From Citrobacter freundii (GTDB taxonomy: Bacteria > Pseudomonadota > Gammaproteobacteria > Enterobacterales > Enterobacteriaceae), in contig NZ_CP099222.1 in the NCBI RefSeq assembly GCF_029717145.1, positions 3,658,001 to 3,722,000 on the forward strand: 64,000 bases of DNA. The letters run 5' to 3'. The notes below the pieces were generated by a model. The model saw only the letters and a program-made list of their open reading frames with translations. It had not been told where the DNA came from and did not search any database. The position numbers and the translations under genes are program-made. Each line of letters begins with the position of its first letter. Position 1 is the first letter of the stretch. Below are positions 21,690 through 30,372 of this stretch, one piece after another.

Positions 21690-23078
21690 ATGGAACAGGT
21701 TGCCCCCGCAAACGACACATTACTACTGACTGAATGGCTGGCGCTGCTGCGCCAGACGTCTCCTGACGTCCATACGATCCTGACTTCGTTAAGCGATGAG
21801 GAGATCCGCCATTTAGTGACCGTGTTTTATGACTACATGCTCTCCCATGCCGAGAGCGCATTGTTCCTGAATACCGAACAAGTCAGTACGCGGCTCAGCG
21901 GCAGCATGTTTAACTGGCTGCGCAGCGTGCTGGGTAGCGCGCAGGAAGACCTCTCACAGTTGCTGCTCAAACAACGCGAAATCGGCGTGGTCCATGCGCG
22001 TATCGGCCTGCCCATCGATCTGGTCAATCGCGGCGCGCGCAAGCTGAAAGATGAGTTGTATCGGGTGCTGAAAAAGAAAGCAGACTACCCGCCTCACCTG
22101 TTGAGTGACGCTATCTGCTTTAGCAGCCTGGCAATGGATACCGCACTGGAGGCGATGACCGTCTCCTATTCGCCAAGCTATCAAAACTCCCTGAACACGC
22201 AAGAACAGTATCGCCTGCAAACGATTTATGACGACGTCAACGTCGAGCGCGAGCGGCAAATCCGCTCGTTTACCGACTGGGAAAATCAGTTTATCTACAA
22301 CATTGCCACCGGATTACCCGTTGGGGAACTGGTCTTTCTGGCAAACTCCGATTTTGGTATGTGGTTCTCCCATAAGGGAAAACATATATTCGGTAACAGC
22401 AATCTGCTTGCCGAAATGGAATCTGTGATTGCAGAAATTGATAACCGTCTGACCCAGACACTGTTGAATCTACAGCAACCTGCAGAAGCCGTACGGATGA
22501 GTTTATTGCAGGATGTCCGCCAGCTGTCGGCAAAAATCCATTACCTTCTGGCCTCGATGTTTGAAGCGCTGGTCAAACAGGAAAACGGTAAAGACTCGCT
22601 GACCCAACTGCTTAACCGCCGCTTTATTCCAACCATTATGCGGCGCGAAATTTCGCTGGCATTACATGCGCGCAAGCCGTTCACCCTGGCCATGTTAGAT
22701 ATTGATTACTTCAAACAAATCAACGACAGCTATGGGCATAACACCGGCGACATGGCGCTGAAAAGCGTGGCGGCGGTGATTTATGAGCATATCCGCAGCA
22801 GCGACTACGTTTTCCGCTACGGCGGTGAAGAGTTTATGATCCTGCTGGTCGAGTCAGAGGTTTCACAGGCCAGTATTATTCTGGAAACCCTGCGTAAAAA
22901 GATTGCCGACCTGCGCATGGCGGCCTCGGCGACGGAATCCTTCTCGATTACCGTCAGTATTGGTATCGCCGAATATGACTACCATCCGGACTACAAACAG
23001 TTGGTGGATAAAGCCGACCGCGCACTGTATCTGGCAAAAAGCCGTGGCCGTAACCGCGTCGAAACCTATCAGGAATAA
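21690..23078 (+). CDS. Globin-coupled diguanylate cyclase (DgcO/DosC-like)
   Basis: 462 residues from the ATG at 21690; the frame is open 17 codons further to a TTG with no ribosome site. The N-terminal ~155 residues are a sensor globin resembling that of E. coli DosC, with the likely proximal haem histidine in VVHARIGLP (His102). A helical linker follows, then a GGDEF domain with active-site RYGGEEF and the inhibitory RxxD site (RSSD) five residues before it. This predicts an oxygen-responsive producer of c-di-GMP. Unlike dosC in E. coli, no dosP phosphodiesterase gene is adjacent; yahN is upstream and a YccM-like gene follows 200 bp downstream. Confidence 0.88.
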   Translation: MEQVAPANDTLLLTEWLALLRQTSPDVHTILTSLSDEEIRHLVTVFYDYMLSHAESALFLNTEQVSTRLSGSMFNWLRSVLGSAQEDLSQLLLKQREIGVVHARIGLPIDLVNRGARKLKDELYRVLKKKADYPPHLLSDAICFSSLAMDTALEAMTVSYSPSYQNSLNTQEQYRLQTIYDDVNVERERQIRSFTDWENQFIYNIATGLPVGELVFLANSDFGMWFSHKGKHIFGNSNLLAEMESVIAEIDNRLTQTLLNLQQPAEAVRMSLLQDVRQLSAKIHYLLASMFEALVKQENGKDSLTQLLNRRFIPTIMRREISLALHARKPFTLAMLDIDYFKQINDSYGHNTGDMALKSVAAVIYEHIRSSDYVFRYGGEEFMILLVESEVSQASIILETLRKKIADLRMAASATESFSITVSIGIAEYDYHPDYKQLVDKADRALYLAKSRGRNRVETYQE

Positions 23079-23278
23079 CTTTTCCCTTTCCGCAGAAATA
23101 AATACCCCCTTCAGGGTATTTATCTGACCCGTGTTAATACTCGTGCTGTTATTTTTAATAGGGCTTTTGCCTGACGCAAAAATAACAGCCGCCGAATAAG
23201 ATGCAAATCAAATACATGATATCTTTATCGCGTTAGCATATCCCGGTGATGCGTCCTCCTGAATGCGGGAAGGAAACG

Positions 23279-24388
23279 ATGAGGGATAATAAAATCATGA
23301 ACGGGAATAAGAGAACACGCTGGCAGCGCCGTCCAGGCACCACCGGAGGAAAACTGCCATGGAATGACTGGCGGAATGCCAGCACCTGGCGAAGAGCCAC
23401 CCAGTTTCTTCTGCTGGCGATTAATATCTATATTGGCGTGACCTTTTATTACTGGGTCCGCTATTTTGAGACCGGCGGCACCAGCGTGTATATTCCCAGA
23501 CCGGGAGGGATTGAAGGGTGGCTGCCTATCGCCGGGCTGATGAACATCAGGTATACGCTGGAAACCGGATACCTTCCGCCGATCCACGCCGCCTCCATGC
23601 TGCTGCTCGTCGCGTTTATACTGATAAGTCTGCTGTTAAAAAAATCATTCTGCTCGTGGCTCTGTCCGGTGGGGACGCTGTCAGAGTTGATTGGCAATCT
23701 GGGTAAAAAACTCGTTGGCCGCCATTTCACACTGCCGCGCTGGCTGGATCTGCCGCTGCTGAGCCTGAAATATCTGCTGCTGAGCTTCTTTCTGTATATT
23801 GCCCTGTCGATGCCCGCGCAGGGGATCCAGTACTTTTTGATGTCGGCCTACGGCATGATTATCGACGTCAAGATGCTCGATTTCTTCCGCCATATTGGCA
23901 CGGCGACGCTGGTTTTCGTGGCGATTATCAGCATCATGAGCCTGTTTATTCGTAACGCCTGGTGTCGCTATTTATGCCCGTATGGCGCCCTGCTCGGCCT
24001 CTTCTCCCTGCTCTCTCCATTTAAAATCCGGCGTAATGCAGACAGCTGCATCGACTGCGGAAAATGCGCGAAGAACTGCCCGTCAAACATTCCGGTGGAC
24101 AAGCTTATTCAGGTCCGCACCGTTGAATGTACCGGCTGCATGACCTGCGTTGAATCATGCCCGGTCGCCTCAACGCTGACGTTTTCACTGCAGAGACCGA
24201 CCGGCAACGCCGCACCCAAACCGTGGTGGCAACGCGTCGCTTTACCTGGATGGGGAATGACGCTACTGCTGCTCGGTATTCTATTTGCCGTCATTGGCTA
24301 TGCGATGTATGCCAACGTCTGGCAGACGCCGGTACCGGAGCATATGTATTTTCAGTTGATACCGAAAGCCAGAATGATCGGGCATTAA
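23279..24388 (+). CDS. yccM: YccM-like membrane 4Fe-4S ferredoxin protein (NapH/NosR type)
   Basis: About 369 residues. The start at 23279 follows GGAAGGAAACG; an ATG six codons later aligns better with E. coli YccM (NGNKRTRWQRRPGTTGGKLPW). It has about five transmembrane segments, two cysteine-proline motifs (FCSWLCPVG and WCRYLCPYG) and two 4Fe-4S ferredoxin motifs (CIDCGKCAKNCP and CTGCMTCVESCP). This is the NapH/NosR-type quinol-side electron-transfer architecture. The partner is unknown. In E. coli yccM is at a different map position, so this is a moved or additional copy. Confidence 0.85.
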   Translation: MRDNKIMNGNKRTRWQRRPGTTGGKLPWNDWRNASTWRRATQFLLLAINIYIGVTFYYWVRYFETGGTSVYIPRPGGIEGWLPIAGLMNIRYTLETGYLPPIHAASMLLLVAFILISLLLKKSFCSWLCPVGTLSELIGNLGKKLVGRHFTLPRWLDLPLLSLKYLLLSFFLYIALSMPAQGIQYFLMSAYGMIIDVKMLDFFRHIGTATLVFVAIISIMSLFIRNAWCRYLCPYGALLGLFSLLSPFKIRRNADSCIDCGKCAKNCPSNIPVDKLIQVRTVECTGCMTCVESCPVASTLTFSLQRPTGNAAPKPWWQRVALPGWGMTLLLLGILFAVIGYAMYANVWQTPVPEHMYFQLIPKARMIGH

Positions 24389-24417
24389 CGTTTACCGCCT
24401 TGCAGACCATCAAACAC

Positions 24418-24450
24418 CCTGCCAATTCTGGCAGGGGTTCCGCCTTTTTC
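24418..24450 (+). terminator. Terminator after the yccM-like gene
   Basis: CCCTGCCA / TGGCAGGG hairpin (24418-24437) followed by a T-rich stretch ending CTTTTTC, 30 bp after the stop codon. Confidence 0.7.
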
Positions 24451-24581
24451 GACCATTTTAAGATTAATGAACTTGTGCCATCGGCGTCCCGTTTATACAA
24501 CCTTAAATAGCCTCTGGAATAATTCTATTTTTATTTCATGTTCGGCAATAAGGGACCTCAATAATGCGCGGGAATAAAACC

Positions 24582-25091
24582 ATGACTAAAATGAAACTGG
24601 CACTGTTATTACCTCTTTTTCTGGCTGGCTGTTCAATGAGCGACGGGGAGTTAAGAAACGCCTACGCTCAGCATTATCAGCAGCCGACGGCTTATGTTGA
24701 GGTCTATAAGCAAAAAATAGCCAGTATGGACATTAATGCACTGGCGCAATATGCCGCCACAGAAGACAAGAAAAAAATGCGCGGACAGCCGCGGCTGAAA
24801 ATAGACAACTTCATTACCATTGAGAACGTGCAGGCGAAGGGAAATAGGGTGGTATACGATTACTCGTTGTCAGAAAGCTGGCAGGCGTTACCCGCCGATA
24901 AGCAGCGTGAGAAGCAAACTAATATGAACAGGGATTTGATTTATCGTACCTGCTCGCTGGAAACAGTGCGTCTGGCACAGGCGAAAGGGCTGGAAGAGGA
25001 GCATAACTACTACAGCCAGTACCCGGACAAGCTCGCCTTTACCCTGAGAACCAGCGCCCAGATTTGTATCCAGAACGGCTTTACGCAATAA
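24582..25091 (+). CDS. Putative lipoprotein, unknown function
   Basis: About 169 residues from the ATG at 24582 (MTKMKLALLLPLFLAGC); an ATG six codons earlier (24564) is also possible. The lipobox is LAGC, followed by SMSDGE. The mature protein is hydrophilic and helical, with two later cysteines (YRTCSLE and AQICIQNGF) that could form a disulfide. I do not recognise a family. The gene stands alone between the yccM-like gene and a BIME. Confidence 0.75.
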   Translation: MTKMKLALLLPLFLAGCSMSDGELRNAYAQHYQQPTAYVEVYKQKIASMDINALAQYAATEDKKKMRGQPRLKIDNFITIENVQAKGNRVVYDYSLSESWQALPADKQREKQTNMNRDLIYRTCSLETVRLAQAKGLEEEHNYYSQYPDKLAFTLRTSAQICIQNGFTQ

Positions 25092-25117
25092 CCGGTCTGG
25101 TCATCAACGGGCCATCA

Positions 25118-25202
25118 ATGCCTGATGGCGCTTCGCTTATCAGGCCTACATGAGTGTGCACCCCGTAGGCCGGATAAGGCGCCAGCGCCGCCATCCGGCT
25201 AA
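25118..25202. repeat. BIME between the lipoprotein gene and foxA
   Basis: Two REP palindromes: GCCTGATGGCGCTTCGC..ATCAGGCCTAC (25120-25149) and GTAGGCCGGATAAGGC..GCCATCCGGC (25164-25199), between convergent genes. Confidence 0.88.
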
Positions 25203-25218
25203 AAACCGATGGTTAACA

Positions 25219-27309
25219 TCAGAATGTCCACGACACGCTGCCAACGATACTGCGCTCCGCACCGAAGTAGCAATACGAGAGCGAGTTACAGGCCGCCACG
25301 TAGCGTTTATCGGTCAGGTTGTTGACGTTCAGTTGCGCACTTAAACCCTTAATCCCAATATTCGTTAAGTCGTAGCCTACCGCCATATCCACCAACGTGT
25401 ACGACGGCAGAGTATGGGTATTCAGGCGATCGCTGGTGATCCCGTTGACGTAGCGCACGCCAGATCCCAGCGTCAGGCCGTCCAGCGGACCACTTTTCAC
25501 ATCGTAGCTCAACCAGGTGCTGGCCTGATTACGCGGGGCGTACACCGCACGCTTACCCTGCTCCTCCGGACTGCTCTTCTTGTAGCGAATGTCGGTATAG
25601 GTGTATGCCGCCTGCAGGCGGAAGCTCTCCGTCAGTTGGCTGATCGCCTCCAGCTCGACCCCTTCCGATTCAATTTCGCCAATTGAGCGGTACGGGTCGG
25701 TCGGTTCTTCTTTGGTGGCGATATTGGTCTGATTGATACGGAATACCGATGCGCTAAACTGGCTGTTCAGCCCCTCCGGCTCATACTTCAACCCGGCTTC
25801 CCACTGCTTGCCTTTCATTGGCTCCAACAGGTTGCCGTTTTCGTCGGCAAAGCTGGTCGGTGTGAACGCGGTGGAGTAACTGATGTACGGCGCAAAACCG
25901 TTATCGAACAGATAGAGCAGCGCGGCACGAGTGCTGAAGTTGTTTTTATCCAGATCGCTGCGGGTATCGTTTATCTTATCAATGTTCGACACGCTGACCT
26001 GATCGTAACGGCCACCGAGCGTAATGCGCCAGCGATCCCATGACATCTGATCCTGCAAATAGTAGCCCGTCTGGCGCAGCTTGTGTTTTTCACGCGCGTA
26101 CATGTTGATGTAATCCGGCTTCGCGCCGTACACCGGGTTAAAGGCGTCAATCGGCGGGAAAGCACCGTAATAGCCGGTGGTGTTGTTGCTGCGACTCTGA
26201 TAGTCAATGCCCACCAGCAGGCGGTGGTTCACCTGCCAGGTATCCACGCTGCCGTCGAGTTGGTTATCCAGCGTAATGGCCGACATATTCTCATCGGAGC
26301 CGGAATAGCCGCGGTTGAGTTCAGTGTCATTCAGCCAGCCCGCCGCATACACCTGATTAAGTTCAACATCGGTATGCAGATAGCGCAGCTTTTGTCGTAC
26401 CGACCAACCGTTATCGAACATGTGCTCGATGTTGTAGCCCACCATGTTCTCGCGACGATCGTATTTGTCGTAGTCATCCTCACCTTCAAAGAAGGTATTG
26501 GAAATCTTTCGCCCGTCGTGCGGTACCACGGTGCCATCATATGGCAGACCCGAGTGGCTGCCACCTTCCGGATCGCGGTGCAGGTAGGCCATCAGGTCGA
26601 GACGCGTCTGGTCGGTGATACGCCAGGTCAGGCTGGGCATCAGCGCGTAGCGTTCTTCCTTCAACGGACCAAACTGCGAGTCCGCATAGCGTGTCATCCC
26701 ACTCAGACGCGCCGCCACGCGATCGTTATCATCCAGTGCGCCGGTGACGTCAAAGGCGGCGCCACGCTGGTTGTTATTGCCGGCAAACAGCTTCACTTCA
26801 CCACCCGCATCAAACGACGGTTTACGTGAGGTCAGCGCCACAATGCCACCCGGTGAAGAACGGCCATACAGCACCGAAGCCGGACCGCGCACCACTTCAA
26901 TATTGTCGAGGAACCACGGATCGACCACCAGTGAGCTGTGCGAGTTGGTATCACCCATCATCTTCAGGCCATCGAGATAGACGTTATCGAGGCTACCGTC
27001 GGAGAAACCGCGCAGCACAATATAGTCAAAGCGGTTAGAGGCACCAATCTGATTGCTGTACACCCCTGGCGTGTAGCTGACGGCCTGGCGCACGCTGGTG
27101 GCACCCTGCTCTTCAAACTGTTCACGAGTAATGATGGACACCGACTGCGGGGTTTCAATATCCGGCGTGGCAAGCTTGGTGGCGCCGCTCTGCATTTGCG
27201 AGGTGACCACCACCGTATCGTTTTTTGTTGTTTCCTGCGCCAGCAGAGGAAAAGCCACGCTGCCGGTCACCCATCCCACCAGCAGCGCCAACCGAGTCTT
27301 CACGAACAT
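25219..27309 (-). CDS. foxA: FoxA, TonB-dependent ferrioxamine B receptor
   Basis: About 696 residues from the ATG at 27309, which has GGGAG six bases upstream; two earlier in-frame ATGs lie on or before that ribosome site. After a signal peptide (to about FPLLAQ) comes a TonB box region (NDTVVVTSQ), a plug domain (ETPQSVSIITREQFEEQGA, VRGPASVLYGRSSPGG) and a 22-strand barrel ending in SIVGSVSWTF. It matches Salmonella FoxA nearly residue for residue. A paired-cysteine stretch (AACNSLSYCYFGAERS) near the end is typical. It imports ferrioxamine across the outer membrane. A Fur box lies just upstream and the AraC-type regulator foxR is the next gene. Confidence 0.94.
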   Translation of the reverse strand: MFVKTRLALLVGWVTGSVAFPLLAQETTKNDTVVVTSQMQSGATKLATPDIETPQSVSIITREQFEEQGATSVRQAVSYTPGVYSNQIGASNRFDYIVLRGFSDGSLDNVYLDGLKMMGDTNSHSSLVVDPWFLDNIEVVRGPASVLYGRSSPGGIVALTSRKPSFDAGGEVKLFAGNNNQRGAAFDVTGALDDNDRVAARLSGMTRYADSQFGPLKEERYALMPSLTWRITDQTRLDLMAYLHRDPEGGSHSGLPYDGTVVPHDGRKISNTFFEGEDDYDKYDRRENMVGYNIEHMFDNGWSVRQKLRYLHTDVELNQVYAAGWLNDTELNRGYSGSDENMSAITLDNQLDGSVDTWQVNHRLLVGIDYQSRSNNTTGYYGAFPPIDAFNPVYGAKPDYINMYAREKHKLRQTGYYLQDQMSWDRWRITLGGRYDQVSVSNIDKINDTRSDLDKNNFSTRAALLYLFDNGFAPYISYSTAFTPTSFADENGNLLEPMKGKQWEAGLKYEPEGLNSQFSASVFRINQTNIATKEEPTDPYRSIGEIESEGVELEAISQLTESFRLQAAYTYTDIRYKKSSPEEQGKRAVYAPRNQASTWLSYDVKSGPLDGLTLGSGVRYVNGITSDRLNTHTLPSYTLVDMAVGYDLTNIGIKGLSAQLNVNNLTDKRYVAACNSLSYCYFGAERSIVGSVSWTF

Positions 27310-27332
27310 GAACATCTCCCAAGGCATTTCTA

Positions 27333-27352
27333 ATTGTAAATGAGAATTATTG
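27333..27352 (-). promoter_or_regulatory. Fur box upstream of foxA
   Basis: On the minus strand AATAATTCTCATTTACAAT matches the enterobacterial Fur box pattern, 24 bp upstream of the foxA start codon. Iron repression is inferred. Confidence 0.8.
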
Positions 27353-27448
27353 CGCTTTTTATGCCAGAGATAGCTATGCCGGATGCCAGGTTACGTATGC
27401 GCAGCGCCAAAATGCGATTCAGACGCGCGCATAAAACGGAGAAATGGA

Positions 27449-28432
27449 TTAGCAAGGTTTGAGGATATCGCCAGGCGAGAAACCGTAGCGGCGACGAAAG
27501 GCGGTCGAAAAGTTGGTGGCGTGCTGGTAGCCCGACATCCATGCCGCCTGCTGTACGCTGTACCCTTCTAATAAATACCCCCGCGCCCGTTCCAGACGGC
27601 AGTCGCGCAGGTAGTCAAATACGGAGCAGCCATACGCCGCACGAAACTTGCTGCGCAGGCTGCTGGGGCTCATCGCCGCACGCTGGGCCAGTTCGCTGAG
27701 GGTGTAGTCATTTTCCGGCGTCTGTTCCAGCAAACGACGCACAATCTCGAGGCGTTGCTGTTCGCCGCTGGCAGCCTGGCGTCTGCTGCTCTCCACCTGA
27801 CAGACGCTGAGACCGTGGCCGAACAGTTGCAAAATAAGCCCTTCCAGCATCAGCTGGCGGGATACATTACTGAGCGTGCTCTGCTGGGCGTACTGTAATC
27901 CACTGAGCAAAAAGCCCGGCACTTGCCAGATAAGCGTTGGCGTCTGGCATCTTTCCCATTCAACCATTAACGACTCCAGCAACCCCGTGCGCCACGCGCC
28001 GTCCGGATACAGTCCCAACGATAACGTTCGCAGCTTGCAGTCCGCAGGGTGACGGGCGCTCATGGTCTGATGTTCGCTGAGGCGAGAACTAAACGCCATG
28101 CCGGAACGCACCACATGCTGCTGCCCATTGAGAGTCAATGTCACACAACCTTCCAGCACTACCAGCATATACAGGGGAGTGCTGTGGCGGGAGGTAGTTT
28201 CGTAGGGTTGCAGCACCTGCACATCGGAGTGGGTAACACACATCCCGCAGGGCAGCGTCATCTCTTCGACTTTGCCCTGTAGCACGGGGCTGGCATGGGG
28301 GAAATCCAGCTGTTGCGAAAGCTGCGGAAAGCGGTAATCAATGCCGTAACGCTCACCAAAATCCATAAACTCACTGACGGAGAAGGTTCGTGCCAGCCGT
28401 GCGGCTGTATTTTGGCCGGTGGTGTTGTTCAT
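27449..28432 (-). CDS. foxR: FoxR, AraC-family regulator of foxA
   Basis: 327 residues with an N-terminal ligand-binding region and a C-terminal AraC/XylS domain with two helix-turn-helix motifs (YTLSELAQRAAMSPSSLRSKF and VQQAAWMSGYQHATNFSTAF, end RRRYGFSPGDILK). The architecture is that of PchR-type siderophore-responsive activators. It lies in the same order and orientation as Salmonella foxR, 139 bp upstream of foxA. A Fur box is visible in its own promoter region. Ferrioxamine as effector is inferred from the Salmonella parallel. Confidence 0.88.
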   Translation of the reverse strand: MNNTTGQNTAARLARTFSVSEFMDFGERYGIDYRFPQLSQQLDFPHASPVLQGKVEEMTLPCGMCVTHSDVQVLQPYETTSRHSTPLYMLVVLEGCVTLTLNGQQHVVRSGMAFSSRLSEHQTMSARHPADCKLRTLSLGLYPDGAWRTGLLESLMVEWERCQTPTLIWQVPGFLLSGLQYAQQSTLSNVSRQLMLEGLILQLFGHGLSVCQVESSRRQAASGEQQRLEIVRRLLEQTPENDYTLSELAQRAAMSPSSLRSKFRAAYGCSVFDYLRDCRLERARGYLLEGYSVQQAAWMSGYQHATNFSTAFRRRYGFSPGDILKPC

Positions 28433-28511
28433 ACAGTTTTCTGCACAGGGAATGGGGTTCGCTATTTCGGGTTGGTGGCAACATTACCATTACCTACAGA
28501 ATGCAATAATA

Positions 28512-28530
28512 ATAATGAGAATTATTATCA
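28512..28530. promoter_or_regulatory. Fur box upstream of foxR
   Basis: ATAATGAGAATTATTATCA matches the GATAATGATAATCATTATC consensus closely, about 80 bp before the foxR start. More AATAATAAT half-sites continue to 28538. Confidence 0.8.
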
Positions 28531-28632
28531 ATAATAATCTTAAAGATAAGGCTGAGAGATACCGCTAAGGTTGACCGCCCTACCGTCGGTATAGCCGAAG
28601 CGGTTATACCGACGTGCAGATTTACCAGTCAG

Positions 28633-29196
28633 TTACTTCATTAATACATCAACAAATTTGGCCAGCCATTCAGGATGTGCTGGCCATGCCGGTGCGGTGA
28701 CCAGATTGCCGTCAACGTGAGCCTGGTCAATGCCGATATCCGCGTAATGCCCGCCACTCAGGCGAATTTCAGGCGCGCAGGCTGGATAGGCGCTACAGGT
28801 GCGGTTTTCTAACACGCCGGCTGCGGCTAACAGCTGTGGACCATGACAGACGGCGGCAATCGGTTTGCCCGCCGCGTTGAAGTCCTGAACCAGTTGAATA
28901 ACATCCGGGTTCAGCCGGAGATACTCCGGGGCGCGTCCACCGGGGATCAGCAGCGCGTCATAATCGGCCGCCCGCGCGTCAGCAAAATTCGCATTCAGGG
29001 TAAAACGATGTCCGGGTTTTTCGCTGTAGGTCTGCGCCCCGTCAAAATCATGAATGGCGGTCTGAACATAGTCCCCTTCACGTTTATCCGGGCAGACGGC
29101 GTCCACGCGGTGACCTAACATTTTCAGCGCCTGAAAAGGCACCATCGTTTCATAATCTTCGACATAATCTCCGACCAGCATCAGTATTTTTTTCAT
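28633..29196 (-). CDS. DJ-1/PfpI-family protein
   Basis: 187 residues from the ATG at 29196 (a TTG directly precedes it). The family's nucleophile elbow [14 protein letters not shown] with its conserved Cys is present, as is an N-terminal acidic residue in GDYVEDYE. The segment [23 protein letters not shown] is typical of the subgroup of larger DJ-1 proteins similar to plant DJ-1D. Activity could be glyoxalase, deglycase or peptidase type; the sequence does not decide. It lies downstream of foxR on the same strand but separated by about 330 bp of non-coding DNA on its 5' side. Confidence 0.85.
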   Translation of the reverse strand: MKKILMLVGDYVEDYETMVPFQALKMLGHRVDAVCPDKREGDYVQTAIHDFDGAQTYSEKPGHRFTLNANFADARAADYDALLIPGGRAPEYLRLNPDVIQLVQDFNAAGKPIAAVCHGPQLLAAAGVLENRTCSAYPACAPEIRLSGGHYADIGIDQAHVDGNLVTAPAWPAHPEWLAKFVDVLMK

Positions 29197-29520
29197 CAAT
29201 GTCCCCGCCCATAGCGATTAAGTGCAGAAATAACGGCCCTTTTTACTATAGTTCACGCGCTATACGTCATTAATAAATACCGTAGAATAATCGGCCGGAT
29301 CACAGTCTGCACAGGGGCACGTCAGAAGGTCGCATTCATCTTAAGCACAAGGGAAAGCGCTACTAATAAATATAAATTATCTATAAATATATAATTGAGA
29401 AATTTTAATACCAGCCTGTTACGCCCATTAATTAAGAGTGAATGAATTGCATGTAAGAATCCCTGTGTTATATTTCGACTGAACTTTCACGACATATAAT
29501 TATTTATTATTTAATAAATA
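29197..29520. other. Intergenic region left of IS1 copy 1
   Basis: AT-rich DNA without a visible gene. It presumably contains the promoter of the DJ-1 gene and, before IS1 entered, the upstream control DNA of the agmatine-deiminase-like gene. Confidence 0.5.
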
Positions 29521-29584
29521 AATGCTGTCGGTGATGCTGCCAACTTACTGATTTAGTGTATGATGGTGTTTTTGAGGTGCTCCT

Positions 29585-29860
29585 GTGGCTTCTGTTTCTA
29601 TCAGCTGTCCCTCCTGTTCAGCTACTGACGGGGTGGTGCGTAACGGCAAAAGCACCGCCGGACATCAGCGCTATCTCTGCTCTCACTGCCGTAAAACATG
29701 GCAACTGCAGTTCACTTACACCGCTTCTCAACCCGGTACGCACCAGAAAATCATTGATATGGCCATGAATGGCGTTGGATGCCGGGCAACCGCCCGCATT
29801 ATGGGCGTTGGCCTCAACACGATTTTACGTCACTTAAAAAACTCAGGCCGCAGTCGGTAA
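29585..29860 (+). CDS. insA: IS1 InsA
   Basis: 91 residues with a zinc-finger ([17 protein letters not shown]) and helix-turn-helix region; a DNA-binding inhibitor and the N-terminal part of the transposase. A slippery AAAAAAC (29836-29842) near its end allows the -1 frameshift that joins it to InsB. Confidence 0.97.
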
Positions 29861-30282
29861 CCTCGCGCATACAGCCGGGCAGTGACGTCATCGTCTGCGC
29901 GGAAATGGACGAACAGTGGGGCTATGTCGGGGCTAAATCGCGCCAGCGCTGGCTGTTTTACGCGTATGACAGGCTCCGGAAGACGGTTGTGGCGCACGTC
30001 TTCGGTGAACGCACTATGGCGACGCTGGGGCGTCTTATGAGCCTGCTGTCACCCTTTGACGTGGTGATATGGATGACGGATGGCTGGCCGCTGTATGAAT
30101 CCCGCCTGAAGGGAAAGCTGCACGTAATCAGCAAGCGATATACGCAGCGAATTGAGCGGCATAACCTGAATCTGAGGCAGCACCTGGCACGGCTGGGACG
30201 GAAGTCGCTGTCGTTCTCAAAATCGGTGGAGCTGCATGACAAAGTCATCGGGCATTATCTGAACATAAAACACTATCAATAA
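29779..30282 (+). CDS. insB: IS1 InsB (transposase catalytic part)
   Basis: 167 residues in the -1 frame relative to insA, overlapping it. It carries the DDE-type catalytic region ([34 protein letters not shown]). The active InsAB' fusion is made by frameshifting at 29836-29842. Confidence 0.97.
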
Positions 30283-30372
30283 GTTGGAGTCATTACCAAT
30301 GCTGTCTATTATTTATCATCTATTATTATTCTGTTCAGCGTAAATCGGCGAATAGACAAAAAAGGTTTTCCC

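Larger units (their letters stand above)
29530..30297 (+). mobile_element. IS1, copy 1, complete
   Basis: Exactly 768 bp with the typical ends (GGTGATGCTGCCAACTTACT at the left and AGTTGGAGTCATTACC at the right). It is flanked by the 9-bp direct repeat AATGCTGTC at 29521-29529 and 30298-30306, a perfect target-site duplication indicating simple insertion. The insA/insB translations are identical to those of copy 2 at 48003-48770, which lies in the opposite orientation. Confidence 0.98.

Noticed and set aside
26083..26829. 248-codon open frame opposite foxA
   Set aside because: Antisense to conserved barrel-coding sequence, no ribosome site, no recognisable domain.
28541..28565. TPP-riboswitch-like GGCTGAGA near the foxR promoter
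   Set aside because: Only the eight-base motif is present; the other conserved THI elements are absent, and the nearby genes are not thiamine genes.
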